The position numbers and the translations under genes were made by a program. Source: Agrocybe praecox (Eukaryota; Basidiomycota; Agaricomycetes; Agaricales; Agrocybaceae). Taken from it: a stretch of DNA of 20,405 nucleotides. The stretch covers positions 1 to 20,405 of the forward strand of contig CAXHKQ010000187.1 of the NCBI GenBank assembly GCA_964017145.1. Reading direction: 5' to 3'. The notes under the pieces are model-generated. The model was given only the letters and a program-made list of their open reading frames with translations. It ran no database searches and was not told where the DNA came from. Positions within the stretch are counted from its first letter, which is position 1. Every line of letters begins with the position of its first letter. This document shows, piece after piece, positions 1 through 8,656 of the stretch.

Positions 1-261
1 TGACCGGGCCGACTTACAACAATGTGGGAATACTCAAATGAACGAGAATGTAATTATCTACAAATCTTTGGCTTTCGAAATACCTAATGACATTGCTTGT
101 ATGTTGTAGCGGAAAATTCGTTATGCATGGCTTAAGTTAGCTATATTTGGGGTAGTAGAATGTGAAAATCAGCCGAATATTGTCCGAAATCGTCATGCAC
201 AAAACATATCTTACTGCAGAAAAATAACCGAATCGACCAACTCAGAACCAGCATAACTTAC

Positions 262-652
262 CACCGCCATTCTTGTAGCACAAGTATGGAAAACGCCACA
301 CGTTCGCCAAGTCGACCGCGAATCCGATAACGGACAGCAAGAAGTCGACCTTGCCCGACCATGTTTCGCGCTGATCGGCCGGATCGACCGGAAGCAGTTC
401 GCTGCGCGGCGTCCGCGATTTGACCGCCTGGCCGATGGGCGACATCACGGCTGCCGGCGGCGTGGCGACTGACGGCGACGACTGGCGGCGACTGGCGGCG
501 TGCAGGCGGACGTCGTCGGCGTCGTCGGCACCGTCGCCGTCGCTGCTGGACGAGGCGCTACGTAGGCTCACTGTTGACGCGGATTGGCGGAATGCGTTGA
601 GTTTTGGAATCGATGATAAATCCAAACATTCAACTCTTGATTTTAATTTCAT
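262..652 (-). CDS. DAT: Dopamine transporter, first coding exon (partial gene)
   Basis: SLC6-family Na+/Cl--dependent plasma-membrane transporter that retrieves dopamine from the synapse. The exon encodes the cytoplasmic N-terminus and transmembrane segment 1. Counting from the ATG at 652, the [12 protein letters not shown] junction is followed by [20 protein letters not shown]; the Asp (about residue 114) is the amine-binding aspartate of TM1, equivalent to Asp46 of Drosophila DAT, and NVWRFPY is the SLC6 TM1 signature. The exon stops inside the third Gly codon of NGGG at a strong donor (GTAAGT, minus strand 261 downward), phase 1. Two in-frame ATGs are possible: 445 gives MSPIGQ, resembling the fly DAT start, while 652 adds 69 Ser/Asp-rich residues whose GC-rich codons look coding. 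Frame is closed upstream by TGA near 721. The remaining exons lie beyond the left edge. DAT rather than SERT is favoured by the [17 protein letters not shown] wording. Confidence 0.92.
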
Positions 653-784
653 TCTTATTTTAATAATATTATTCTGAGAATTGTTCTTGTTTGCTTCTCC
701 ATTCAGGAACACCTCACATCAAAATTGTAATGATGCAGATATGTCGAATGCACCTCATTCTAATGTATTCGAGACAAATCGTTG

Positions 785-2058
785 CTGAAAAGTCACACTT
801 CTGGCTAAGAGCGCCGTATATTTTTTTTTTCAATTTGTTTTAATGAAAAGGATTATTTCAAATCTTTTGAGTGTACGGACTTAGTTCTAGTTCACTCCAG
901 TTTAAAGTTATATTTTCCTAACTCCTAACCAAACACGGAATAGCGAAAAATATTCCCCATACAAAATATCAGTGTATCAGTGTGAGAGACCACAACTTTC
1001 TAGTGGAGTGAAGTGAATTCTTTTTATTAAAAAATAATGTGAAGAAAATGCGTGTGTGTTCAATTCGCTAGACAATTTCTCAATACATATATTCGAATAT
1101 TGGTCTTTTTACGGCGTTTTAGCCAGAAGTGCGACACATAATCTTTTATGCCATGCCACTGTTCCATACGATTTCGACGAAGTCCTCAGGTGTAGTCGAG
1201 GTCTAGATTGAAATCTGTTTTTTTATGTGGTGTGCGTGATCTAGAATGACACGTACACAAATTCAAATATACAATTCAATCTGTTTTCCGAAGCATTCTA
1301 CATGTCAAGTATTTATACAATTCAAAATTAGCTGGAACAGAAATCATAAATGTTCATTGTACTGCGGAAGTTCACATTAATTAATTAAAATCACAAATTA
1401 CAAGAAGAACGTTGCGTGCCGACAGTCCGACAGAGTCATTGTGATTATCATAGTCAAACTAAATAACTAAACCACAAACGAACGTATGATGGTCCAGCAC
1501 GGCTATGACGACTGATTATGACGAACGATTAGAGTCAATTGTCTAATTGTAAATTATTATGGTTTCTGTGCAATGCTTGAGTCTTGCGTTTTGGTGAGAC
1601 ATGTTATTAGTTGAAATGAACAAAACTCGTTCAGCTTACCAGTCGATTTGTCGTAAATTATAGTTTATATTATTCACTGTGTATCACTCGGTTGTGACTG
1701 TATAATTACTACGATTTATTAATTGTATGCACTCGCGACTAGATAGCACACCATTTGGAGCGATGGCTATGGCGATGCTTTCGTGTGTAGAGTTCGTGGC
1801 AGACTAATCACTGTGAGTTGAATGAAACTACTTTGCGTTGCACCGCGCGTCGAGAGATGACGACTGACCGCCATCGAGCGTTACATACTGCCCATACGAT
1901 TTTTGTCAAGCGCGTATAGGTATGAGAAAAATGTGTGAGGGAATGTAACATTCGAATGCACAAAGAAAATGTATGTGAATAATGATATAATCTAAATGAT
2001 GATCGACAGCATTGTTGCAGTATAAATTCTCAACCGATTATATACATAGTTCTCTTAC
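785..2058 (-). other. Predicted DAT intron 1, AT-rich non-coding
   Basis: No recognisable coding sequence on either strand. The only structure I can define is the 343-bp inverted-repeat element at its downstream end (792-1134). The remainder is AT-rich unique-looking sequence. Intron status depends on the predicted donor at 2058 and acceptor at 785-787. Confidence 0.45.
792..1134. mobile_element. Short inverted-repeat element (MITE-like)
   Basis: The left end, GTCACACTTCTGGCTAAGAG followed by CGCCGTA (792-818), is mirrored by the reverse complement of 1110-1134, which reads GTCGCACTTCTGGCTAAAAC then GCCGTA. The arms are about 26 bp, with a few differences and one indel, and the interior is AT-rich with no coding capacity. 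This is the layout of a non-autonomous DNA transposon. I see no convincing target duplication, so the family is unassigned. Confidence 0.5.
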
Positions 2059-2280
2059 CTGTTTCAGAAAATGCACCAACTCAAACGAATACCCAGAACA
2101 CTCACAACTCACAATTTAAAAAAATCACATAATTACCTAAATTCTAATCATTTCGATAAAAAGTCTCATATTTTCACACAGCACAAACAATATTAATTCA
2201 CTTCACCGCTTCAGCACTACAGATGGACAGTTGGCACTTTCAGGGGGAGATCCGATGGTCAGGAGCAGCACAAATCAACT
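2059..2280 (-). other. DAT: Predicted 5' UTR exon of DAT
   Basis: Predicted from sequence signals only. It runs from the initiator A at 2280 to a strong donor, CAG|GTAAGAG, with GT at 2058-2057 on the minus strand. The next plausible acceptor before the coding exon is a TTTTCAG ending at 785, which would start the coding exon at 784 and give a 1.27-kb intron. No long open frame is present, so this would be non-coding leader. No transcript evidence is available, and a further hidden exon cannot be excluded. Confidence 0.5.
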
Positions 2281-2313
2281 GATCTTGGTGCCGTGTAGCA
2301 GCGGCCTTTTATA
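2248..2313 (-). promoter_or_regulatory. DAT: Core promoter: TATA box, TCAGT initiator and DPE
   Basis: On the minus strand TATAAAA lies at 2313-2307, followed by an arthropod initiator TCAGTT at 2282-2277 whose A (+1) is 2280. Counting from that A, positions +28 to +33 (2253-2248) read GGATCT, a full match to the DPE consensus RGWYVT. TATA starts at -33, close to the usual -31/-30. Three correctly spaced elements are unlikely by chance. The promoter points toward the DAT coding exon, 1.6 kb downstream, with a good splice donor between them, so assignment to DAT is a reasonable inference. Confidence 0.72.
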
Positions 2314-2557
2314 CTCTGCTGTGCTGGTGGTGAAGTCCTCGTCCTGCGCAGACGAGTGGTGGTTTGATAACACCGCCACACGGCAACGCGCATACAGTCA
2401 CTCTCATAATAGTTCGGACACGTAGAAATACCATCTTGTTTTTTTATTATCGAGGCGTTTACTAAGTTTTTTGCAATGTTTTTTTTCTTCAAATAACTGT
2501 ATACGTTTCTTTTCCAAATTAAAATATGTTTAACGAACAATCCGACCACGCATAACA

Positions 2558-2774
2558 TACAGTTAGTTGCATTAACATGTTAACACCCATATTTTCTCTC
2601 TTCAATGCTTCAAAGCACGGAACTGGTTCATTATAATAGATCTAAACTTTTCGATAGATCAGAATGTTGAGCAGTTTGTCACGAAATATCGATATCCTAA
2701 GTCTCATACTTACGGAATGGTTGACCATCTAGTGGGAACGTGCGAAAAAAAATCTTTCATTAATTTGTTAACAC
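2558..2774 (+). repeat. Inner inverted-repeat arm, left
   Basis: Matches the reverse complement of 3171-3395 nearly end to end, including TGTTAACACC at its inner edge and the block CCATCTAGTGGGAACGTGCG. The two arms could pair as a stem of more than 200 bp around a loop of about 400 bp. Confidence 0.85.
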
Positions 2775-3170
2775 CTGACAATTATGACATATTTAGAGGC
2801 TAAGACGATACATTTTACAACGGTTTTTTTGTTTATATTGTCAATCCGAGCTTCTGCTATGCGGAGAAGAAAAAAATTATGTTGAAAAAATATTCTATTC
2901 AACATTGTTATCATGAAGAAGGACCCAGAACATCGACTCAGTCGAATCGCCTTCAACGTCTAGTAACACATCCGATTGTCCTAGAATAAGTTTTGATGTA
3001 TCAATGAACACTAGGGCTAAGGGTTTTGACACAAAAAAAGTCCAATATTAGGGTCCTTGTACCATAAGGACTGAATAATACGAAAATTCTGAAAAACACA
3101 TTTTTTAAAAATTGAGTTAATTAGCATTAATAATTTTTGCATTTTTTTGTCGTTTTGATATAATCGAGTG

Positions 3171-3395
3171 GTGTTAACAAATTAATGAAAGATTTTTTTT
3201 CGCACGTTCCCACTAGATGGTCAACCATTCCGTAAGTATGGGACTTAGGATATCGATATTCCGGACAAACTGCTCAACATTCTGATCTATCGAATCCAAA
3301 AAGTTTCGATCTATTATTATGAACCAGTTCCGTGCTTTGAAGCATTGAAGAGAGAAAATATGGGTGTTAACATGTTAATGCAACTAACTGTATAT
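3171..3395 (-). repeat. Inner inverted-repeat arm, right
   Basis: Reverse-complement partner of 2558-2774. Differences are a handful of substitutions and short indels near the AGATCTAAAC stretch, so the arms are not perfectly homogenised. Confidence 0.85.
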
Positions 3396-3704
3396 AGAGT
3401 AGGATTTTTTGTCGAATTTTTGATGGGCTCATATTTATGCCTGACGACTCCATCAATACATTTCACCGGCGGACCGAAATTGTCTATGACTGTCCGAACT
3501 ATTTTCTTATATAAATTTGGTGCCTTATTACCGACGTTATTGTTTTCCGACGAATATATTGGACTTTCTCAATGGTTGTTTTCTTCATCATCTAAAGAAC
3601 ACTTCAAAGAATATCCATTGGACAAAATTTGGCAAACGCCTTGATAATTAGAAAGCATGATGGTATTTCCACGTGTCCGAACTATTATTATGAGAGTGAC
3701 TGTA

Positions 3705-4764
3705 CATACATCGACACTGATTTCAGATGTGCAGTTGCTACCCCCACCACGAATATTATTATAGACATATTTTACCAGAACACACACATTCACAACCAAA
3801 TGTCTGGACTTCCACATTCCGCTGATTAAAAACATATAAAATCCTCATTCTTATTCCCTTCCCCCAATTTCCCTTTTATCACTTTTTAATTCGTTATATT
3901 TAGTTCATAGTTATAAACACCATCAGAGAGTTTTTATTAAACTTCTTTTCTCCAAACACTCTAATACCACCCTCATCATTCATACTCACAACAACAATAC
4001 AGCTGACAAACCTACAACGGCTCTGACCAATCCGAACAAAATTATAATAGCTACACACAAATATCGTGAATAATGAAACCAATTATATTCTATTCTATTG
4101 ACATTATGTATCATAGACAAACAAATATTTGAAATGTAATCGATATTCATTATAGGAACTTGAACTTATTACGAACAATAACGCATAGTTCTTATTTTTC
4201 AGCCATTATTTATCTTATTTTTCGCATGTCAATATAATAAAAGAAATATAGTTTACTTTGAAAATAAACCTCGTTATAACGACATTTATTGCTACACAAA
4301 TCCACTTAGCAGTAGAAGAAGAATACACCCAGTCGTTCGCCATCTTCCATCCACACTTCGTTCCACGTTCCACACAAAATCTTTCCAGTTCGGCCCTATA
4401 TTTCGGATGTTAGCATCTTACCAATAAACCGATGAACAATTTCATGAAAACCTTTTTTGACCGAAGCAATTAAGGTTCAATCTGTTTGAACTGTACTGAT
4501 GTTTGATAAATTATACAATTAGACCTTAAACTAAATTCCAACACACATAATCAAATGCAAACGCACACTATGTTTGACAACTATCGGTAACTATTGATAC
4601 TGCTTACATCCCTACAATGCATCACTCCGAAAATTGCACACGTAGTTTGTTGTGATTGTGAGCTTGTGTCCAAATCAAAATATTGTATATTCTCTGCGAT
4701 TCTGTTGCTGCTGTGCTGTGCGGAATAATTCAGAAAATTGGAACAAAATCTACACAGGTTCGTT
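3705..4764. other. AT-rich intergenic stretch with no recognisable feature
   Basis: Short open frames occur on both strands but show no codon bias, no known domain and no splice-consistent extension. I see no repeats or RNA genes in it. Confidence 0.6.
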
Positions 4765-4766
4765 GT

Positions 4767-5032
4767 AGAAAAACTCAGAGTAAGAGACGCGCCATAGAGG
4801 CTAAAAATTGTAACGCTGTTTTGAAGACCGCATTTACTACGATCGACCGTTCGTAGTAATGTTTTGGTTGTGACGTCACGATTCATTGACTAAATGGTTT
4901 GTGCTAGTAAGATTGTTTACGTTTTCTCTCGCTCTCTGAGCGAGATTTGCATATGTGTGCGTGGAATTCGTGTGTGTATATGTGAAGTGTCATTTATTCG
5001 TTTGATTGTATTGTCCCTATGCTTATGTGTTA
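4767..5032 (+). promoter_or_regulatory. Promoter-like inverted module, left copy (upstream of SMIM14)
   Basis: Reverse-complement copy of 11627-11881. The inner block 4911-5032 (122 bp) differs from its partner at only two positions, while the outer block 4767-4860 is about 80% similar. Between them the two copies are unrelated, and here that stretch holds a perfect palindromic CRE, TGACGTCA, at 4871-4878. The inner block carries TCTCGCTCTCTGAGCGAGA (8-bp stem, 3-nt loop, about 4926-4944) directly followed by the POU octamer ATTTGCAT at 4945-4952. It lies 2.3 kb upstream of the SMIM14 ATG in the same relative orientation as the other copy to ZCCHC8. A promoter or enhancer role is inference; a dispersed repeat is the alternative. 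Confidence 0.6.
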
Positions 5033-5828
5033 TTTTCACATTGTCTTATCTTTACCTAGAGTTCTTTAGTTCGTTGGTGGTAATTATATCTTGTAGTTGG
5101 CCATCGTCAATTGCCGAATACTCCGCCGCGCAAGCCACCTCTGCTACAGTTTTCGTCATGCTCGCGATTTCTTCGTGTCCGCGTGCGTGTTTGCGTGCAT
5201 GCTTGTGTACACAGACGCGCTTCGATGTTACCCAATAATAAAACATAACTCCCCGCGTTCGTTCGTTCACATCGCGATGAAAATGGAACAGCTGATCCCG
5301 CACGGCCAACGGCACACATTCTATAGTCGTGTTGTGCGCAAATTCGGCCAACACTCGTCGGGTAATTGCCCACAAATCATTCACATATTATTGCTTTTCG
5401 ATCGGCTGTTTGCCAGCCCAAGCCATCAGACCACTATCGCTAAAACTGGCAATTTGGAAATCGTGTTTTACACCGCATGCATCAATATAAAGTATTAAAT
5501 TGAACCTGAGTGAAAAGAGCGACTCGCAGTTGCTGGTTGCTGCTCGACACGTATACAAAACAACGCGCGCCGTTCACTTGCTTGAGTCTCCGTGCGACAT
5601 GTTCTCGCGACTTATACAGTACACACTCACTCGCAGCAAGTAGTACATTATACGTGTGTACAGTACGTGCTGCATGCAATAATTGCGCTGATCGTCGTCG
5701 TTGGCGAACCATATATTCATACAGCCAGCAGCAAGCAGCAGTCGACTTGCAGCTTTGTGCAAAAACGGGCGTCAGAGTCACCACACAGTTCTTCGGTCGC
5801 CTCGCGCGCACCTAATTCAAGTTTGAAC
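5033..5828. other. Intergenic sequence without recognised features
   Basis: Several overlapping open frames occur on both strands because the region is stop-poor and CG/TG-rich, but none resembles a known protein. It could hold the start of a non-coding SMIM14 leader if the left promoter-like module is active; the sequence alone cannot show this. Confidence 0.5.
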
Positions 5829-5837
5829 GCACAGTCT

Positions 5838-6476
5838 CACATGAGAGGGTACCATATCCGCAGTGCGCAGAAGCGCAGAACGCAGACTCGCAAGAATCAC
5901 AGTTGCAATGCGCTCACAAGCAGAACATTTTTGCAACGAAGCGTGAAACGCAGACGCCCTGCGCAGATCCGCAAAACACAGGCGCAGACGCGCATAAAAT
6001 GTTTTTTATTTTATTTGGCGCCGACTTGTTTGTTTACATATTCGAAGGGATTATATCTAGATTTTATCGTACAACCCCAGTAAAATAGTGGCTTTTAACG
6101 TAAAACTCCGGTTTCAGACTCAAAGGGATTCTAACTAGATTTTGTCGTAAAACTCCACCCGAGTAGAATTGTGGATTAACGTAAAACTCCGGTTTCGGAC
6201 TTTCGAAAAGGATTATAACTAGATTTTGTCGTAAAACTCCACCCGAGTAAAATAGTGGTTTTTAACGTAAAACTCCGGTGTCAGACTTTTTGAGCGTGCT
6301 TCCGCTTTGGAATACTGCGCTTCTGCGCCTTGCACATCTGCGCATCATTTCTGCGTTCTTGCGCGAAACATTTATTTATTGTTATTTTGTGTTTGCGGTT
6401 CTGCGCATCTATTCTTCACTTCTGGGTTTCCTGTTTCTGCGCTTATGGACTTTGCGTGTATGCTACCCCACGTCTC
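5838..6476. mobile_element. Possible element: inverted GCGCAGA-rich arms around a tandem repeat
   Basis: The left arm (about 5838-5996) is dense in GCGCAGA/CGCAGAA words, and the right arm (about 6292-6476) carries the same words in reverse complement (TCTGCGC, TTCTGCG). The outermost parts correspond weakly: TGAGAGGGTACCATAT on the left against TGAGACGTGGGGTAGCATAC read in reverse on the right. The centre is a three-unit tandem repeat. Subterminal repeated words in inverted arms are typical of some non-autonomous DNA transposons, but the ends and target duplication are not clear. Confidence 0.4.
6045..6288. repeat. Tandem repeat, three units of about 78-83 bp
   Basis: Units start at about 6045, 6123 and 6206. 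Each contains GGATT..A.CTAGATTTT, then CGTA.AAC.CCA and finally TTAACGTAAAACTCCGGT. Units 2 and 3 are most alike; unit 1 has lost about 5 bp near the CCCAGTAAAATAG stretch. Each unit itself holds the phrase GTAAAACTCC twice, so the unit probably grew from a shorter ancestor. Confidence 0.85.
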
Positions 6477-6479
6477 ACA

Positions 6480-7361
6480 TTCCGTCGGCGGACCACGAAT
6501 ACATATTTATCATTTGTTAATCTCCATTCGGTTTGTATATATTCTTTATCATGTTCTTGCGGTTCGAAGTACTTTGCGTACTCCACAATCAATTCATAGC
6601 AACCCCCCATCATATATAACCATCGCGAGAAACGAGTTTGCGAGTTCTTAAACGCGTGCACACGGCACACACATCAACAAAATCGACCTTGACTGATATA
6701 GGCTCTGATGCGATGCCATGTATGTTTGTATACAATCAGTCGTCAGTCGATGCGCGCAACGATATGTTAGTGTATAATATATACAAAACACGCTTTGTCG
6801 TCATCATCTCGTTCGCCACTTGCCTCGCTGCCGCGCAGCATTCCCACAAGACGTCGTTCTTGCGCAAAAAAGTGCTTTGCTATGCGAAACGAGTGGATTT
6901 TGCGTGCTTGGCAGTTATTCGTACATATGGCGTTTGCTGTGTGCGCTTGTGCATAAACTCTCATCTCGTGTGCGCTCTGCTGTGTTGTGTCGATTCGCGC
7001 GCACTTGCGCACATAGAGAGTGTACAAATACACACATAAGCCTCCAAGCCGCCCAAGCTCACTGACGTGGCCTAATTGCAGGCCGCCATGTGCCCGCACT
7101 GCAGTTGCCAGAGCACTCACCGCCGCCAAGCTCGCTTGCTTGTGAGCGTGTGTGTGTACACTTGTTGCCAGCTCTTATCAATTGACTGAGCGCGATCGCA
7201 CGCTCATCGTTGTGTTGTTTAGTTGTAATACACCGCCTGGGTAGTTGAGTTCGTTATTATTCAGATTAGGTAATTTTGTGGGTAAACAAACCGTCAATAT
7301 TAACCGTCGTCTTGAACAAATTTGTTTCGTTTTCACTGTCCACCGGCACAGAGCGCACACG
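6480..7361 (+). other. Upstream region and 5' leader of SMIM14
   Basis: No protein-coding gene recognised. The last 150 bp or so before the ATG at 7362 contain no obvious splice acceptor, and the leader probably begins within this region. Multiple CGCG/GTGTG-rich words give spurious open frames on both strands. Confidence 0.4.
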
Positions 7362-7883
7362 ATGGCAGACGAAATGGACACGTGCGAGTACATCTGGAAC
7401 CACGAGATGGCGATGCGTCGGCTGCTGTCGCTGGTGAGTGCCTAATGATCACGATTCTGAACATACCTAACAGTAATTTGATTTGTGTGTCCGACAACAG
7501 CTGCGCAACGGCCAGTCGTACTGCACGGACAACGAATGCATCGACCGTAAGTTAATTACACTTCATCAGAAAGCACGTCCAAAATCTATTAACGCTCAAC
7601 CAACATATCCAACAGTTCCGTCGGGCACACAGACGTCCACCGAGGGCGACGGTAATCAGTTCCTGATGACGTTCGTCGTGATGGCGATGGCTGTGCTGCT
7701 GTTCGCCTTTCGGCCGTCGGGCAGCCGCCGTGGCGTCGGTCCGTCGGCCAGCGACAAGCCGGAGCAGCCGCCGCGCGACGTGAGTTTTGAGGAGTGAAGA
7801 TTGAAATCGATGTGCATTGCTGATTCATTTCTCCGTTCGTGCAGGGCTCCGGTGGCGGACCGCCAGCGCCGGCAATCCATTAA
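7362..7883 (+). CDS. SMIM14: Small integral membrane protein 14 (four exons)
   Basis: Coding exons 7362-7433, 7501-7546, 7616-7779 and 7845-7883, joined by introns of 67, 69 and 65 nt, all GT-AG (GTGAGT, GTAAGT, GTGAGT donors). The 106-residue product compares with 99 in human. It shows the family signature: CEYIWNHEMAMRRLLSL at the N-terminus, LRNGQSYCTDNEC after the first junction, one membrane segment (about residues 55-71, FLMTFVVMAMAVLLFAF) followed by RP, and a Pro-rich tail GGPPAPAIH matching the vertebrate PPAPPVD end. SMIM14 (DUF2615 family) is an ER membrane protein of poorly known function. Failure to splice intron 3 would give an alternative end VSFEE with stop at 7795-7797. It converges on ZCCHC8, stop codons 774 bp apart. 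Confidence 0.93.
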
Positions 7884-8390
7884 TTGGCGGCGGGTCAAGA
7901 CTGCGGTCGTCGATCATTGGCGGCCACAGTCGGACGCCGAGAGGGTCAGGAGTTCGGCAAAGCGCACATCAACTCTAAATCTCTCAAATCCACACACACA
8001 GCACACACACACACACTTCACCGTTATTCCATATGCGTGCTGATCGTCCTCAACTAAACGCGCGCATAATCTCTAGAGATCGACATTTTTAGACAATACA
8101 CAAACGTCGTGCGTTTAAGGTCGACACTCGCAGGTCGGAGGAGCACTAGTACGAATTTTATTGTTGCGAGTGGCGCGTTCAATTATACGTGTGTGTGACA
8201 CGTGTGCAATTTTTACACGATTTCATACCGCGCCAACTCAACACACTATAGTAGTTTACATCACATTCTCTTGCAAGTGATCGCGCGGTCGGTTGGCATT
8301 ATACACTCACACACAAACACAACCCCATTACCAAAATATGGTCGCGATATTTTCGTTTGTTTTTTTTCGTTGTTTGTATTGTTTCGGCGC

Positions 8391-8396
8391 TTTATT
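8391..8396 (-). terminator. Poly(A) signal AATAAA, ZCCHC8
   Basis: First canonical AATAAA on the minus strand after the ZCCHC8 stop, about 260 nt downstream. A second copy is at 8157-8162. Confidence 0.5.
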
Positions 8397-8403
8397 CCCA
8401 CTT

Positions 8404-8409
8404 AATAAA
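8404..8409 (+). terminator. Poly(A) signal AATAAA, SMIM14
   Basis: First canonical AATAAA after the SMIM14 stop, about 520 nt downstream. Confidence 0.5.
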
Positions 8410-8656
8410 ATCCATGTTTGTCGGATGCGGAGTGTTAAACCTTTCTGTATATTTTGTCGTCCGTACACGCGCGCACATTCGCCGCTGCGTCGAAGATTTG
8501 TTTGTCCGTTTAAAAATATATACATTCCCATTGTGATGTACATTTCTACGTGCATACACACCCACATACGCCACAGAGGGCATGCACTTCGACCGCGTGG
8601 TCGGAGAGCGGCGTAATTCTAATGCATCGTTCGCGTCGTCCTCGTCATCCTCTTCT

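Larger units (their letters stand above)
2393..3704. mobile_element. Non-autonomous Tc1/mariner-like element with long inverted arms
   Basis: The element occupies 2395-3702 and is flanked by TA at 2393-2394 and 3703-3704, the Tc1/mariner target duplication. Both tips start CAGTCACTCTCATAATA and continue into TTCGGACACG, the CAGT-type end of Tc1-like elements. The arms share the outer 70 or so bp, then diverge (about 90 bp on the left, about 240 bp on the right), then share an inner block of about 215 bp (2558-2774 versus 3171-3395) with only small differences. The central 400 bp and all reading frames lack a recognisable transposase, so it would depend on a transposase supplied elsewhere. The extra right-arm DNA contains another GTCCGAACTATT stretch like the tip, suggesting a nested insertion of a relative. 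Confidence 0.8.
7884..8656. other. Convergent 3' UTR region of SMIM14 and ZCCHC8
   Basis: No coding sequence. It contains a CA-rich stretch (about 7988-8015) and poly(A) signals for both genes: AATAAA on plus at 8404-8409, and on minus at 8391-8396 and 8157-8162. If the first signal on each strand is used, the two transcripts overlap by some tens of bases. Confidence 0.6.

Noticed and set aside
3345..3644. Plus-strand frame of about 99 codons in the right arm of the Tc1-like element
   Set aside because: No transposase motif recognised; it spans the arm and unmatched DNA and begins without a clear ATG, so treated as chance.
5052..6660. Many overlapping frames of 60-163 codons on both strands
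   Set aside because: The stretch is stop-poor and rich in CGCG/TGTG words; none shows a domain, consistent codon use or splice-compatible ends.
7988..8015. CA-rich run
   Set aside because: Short, imperfect dinucleotide repeat in a 3' UTR; ordinary for such sequence.
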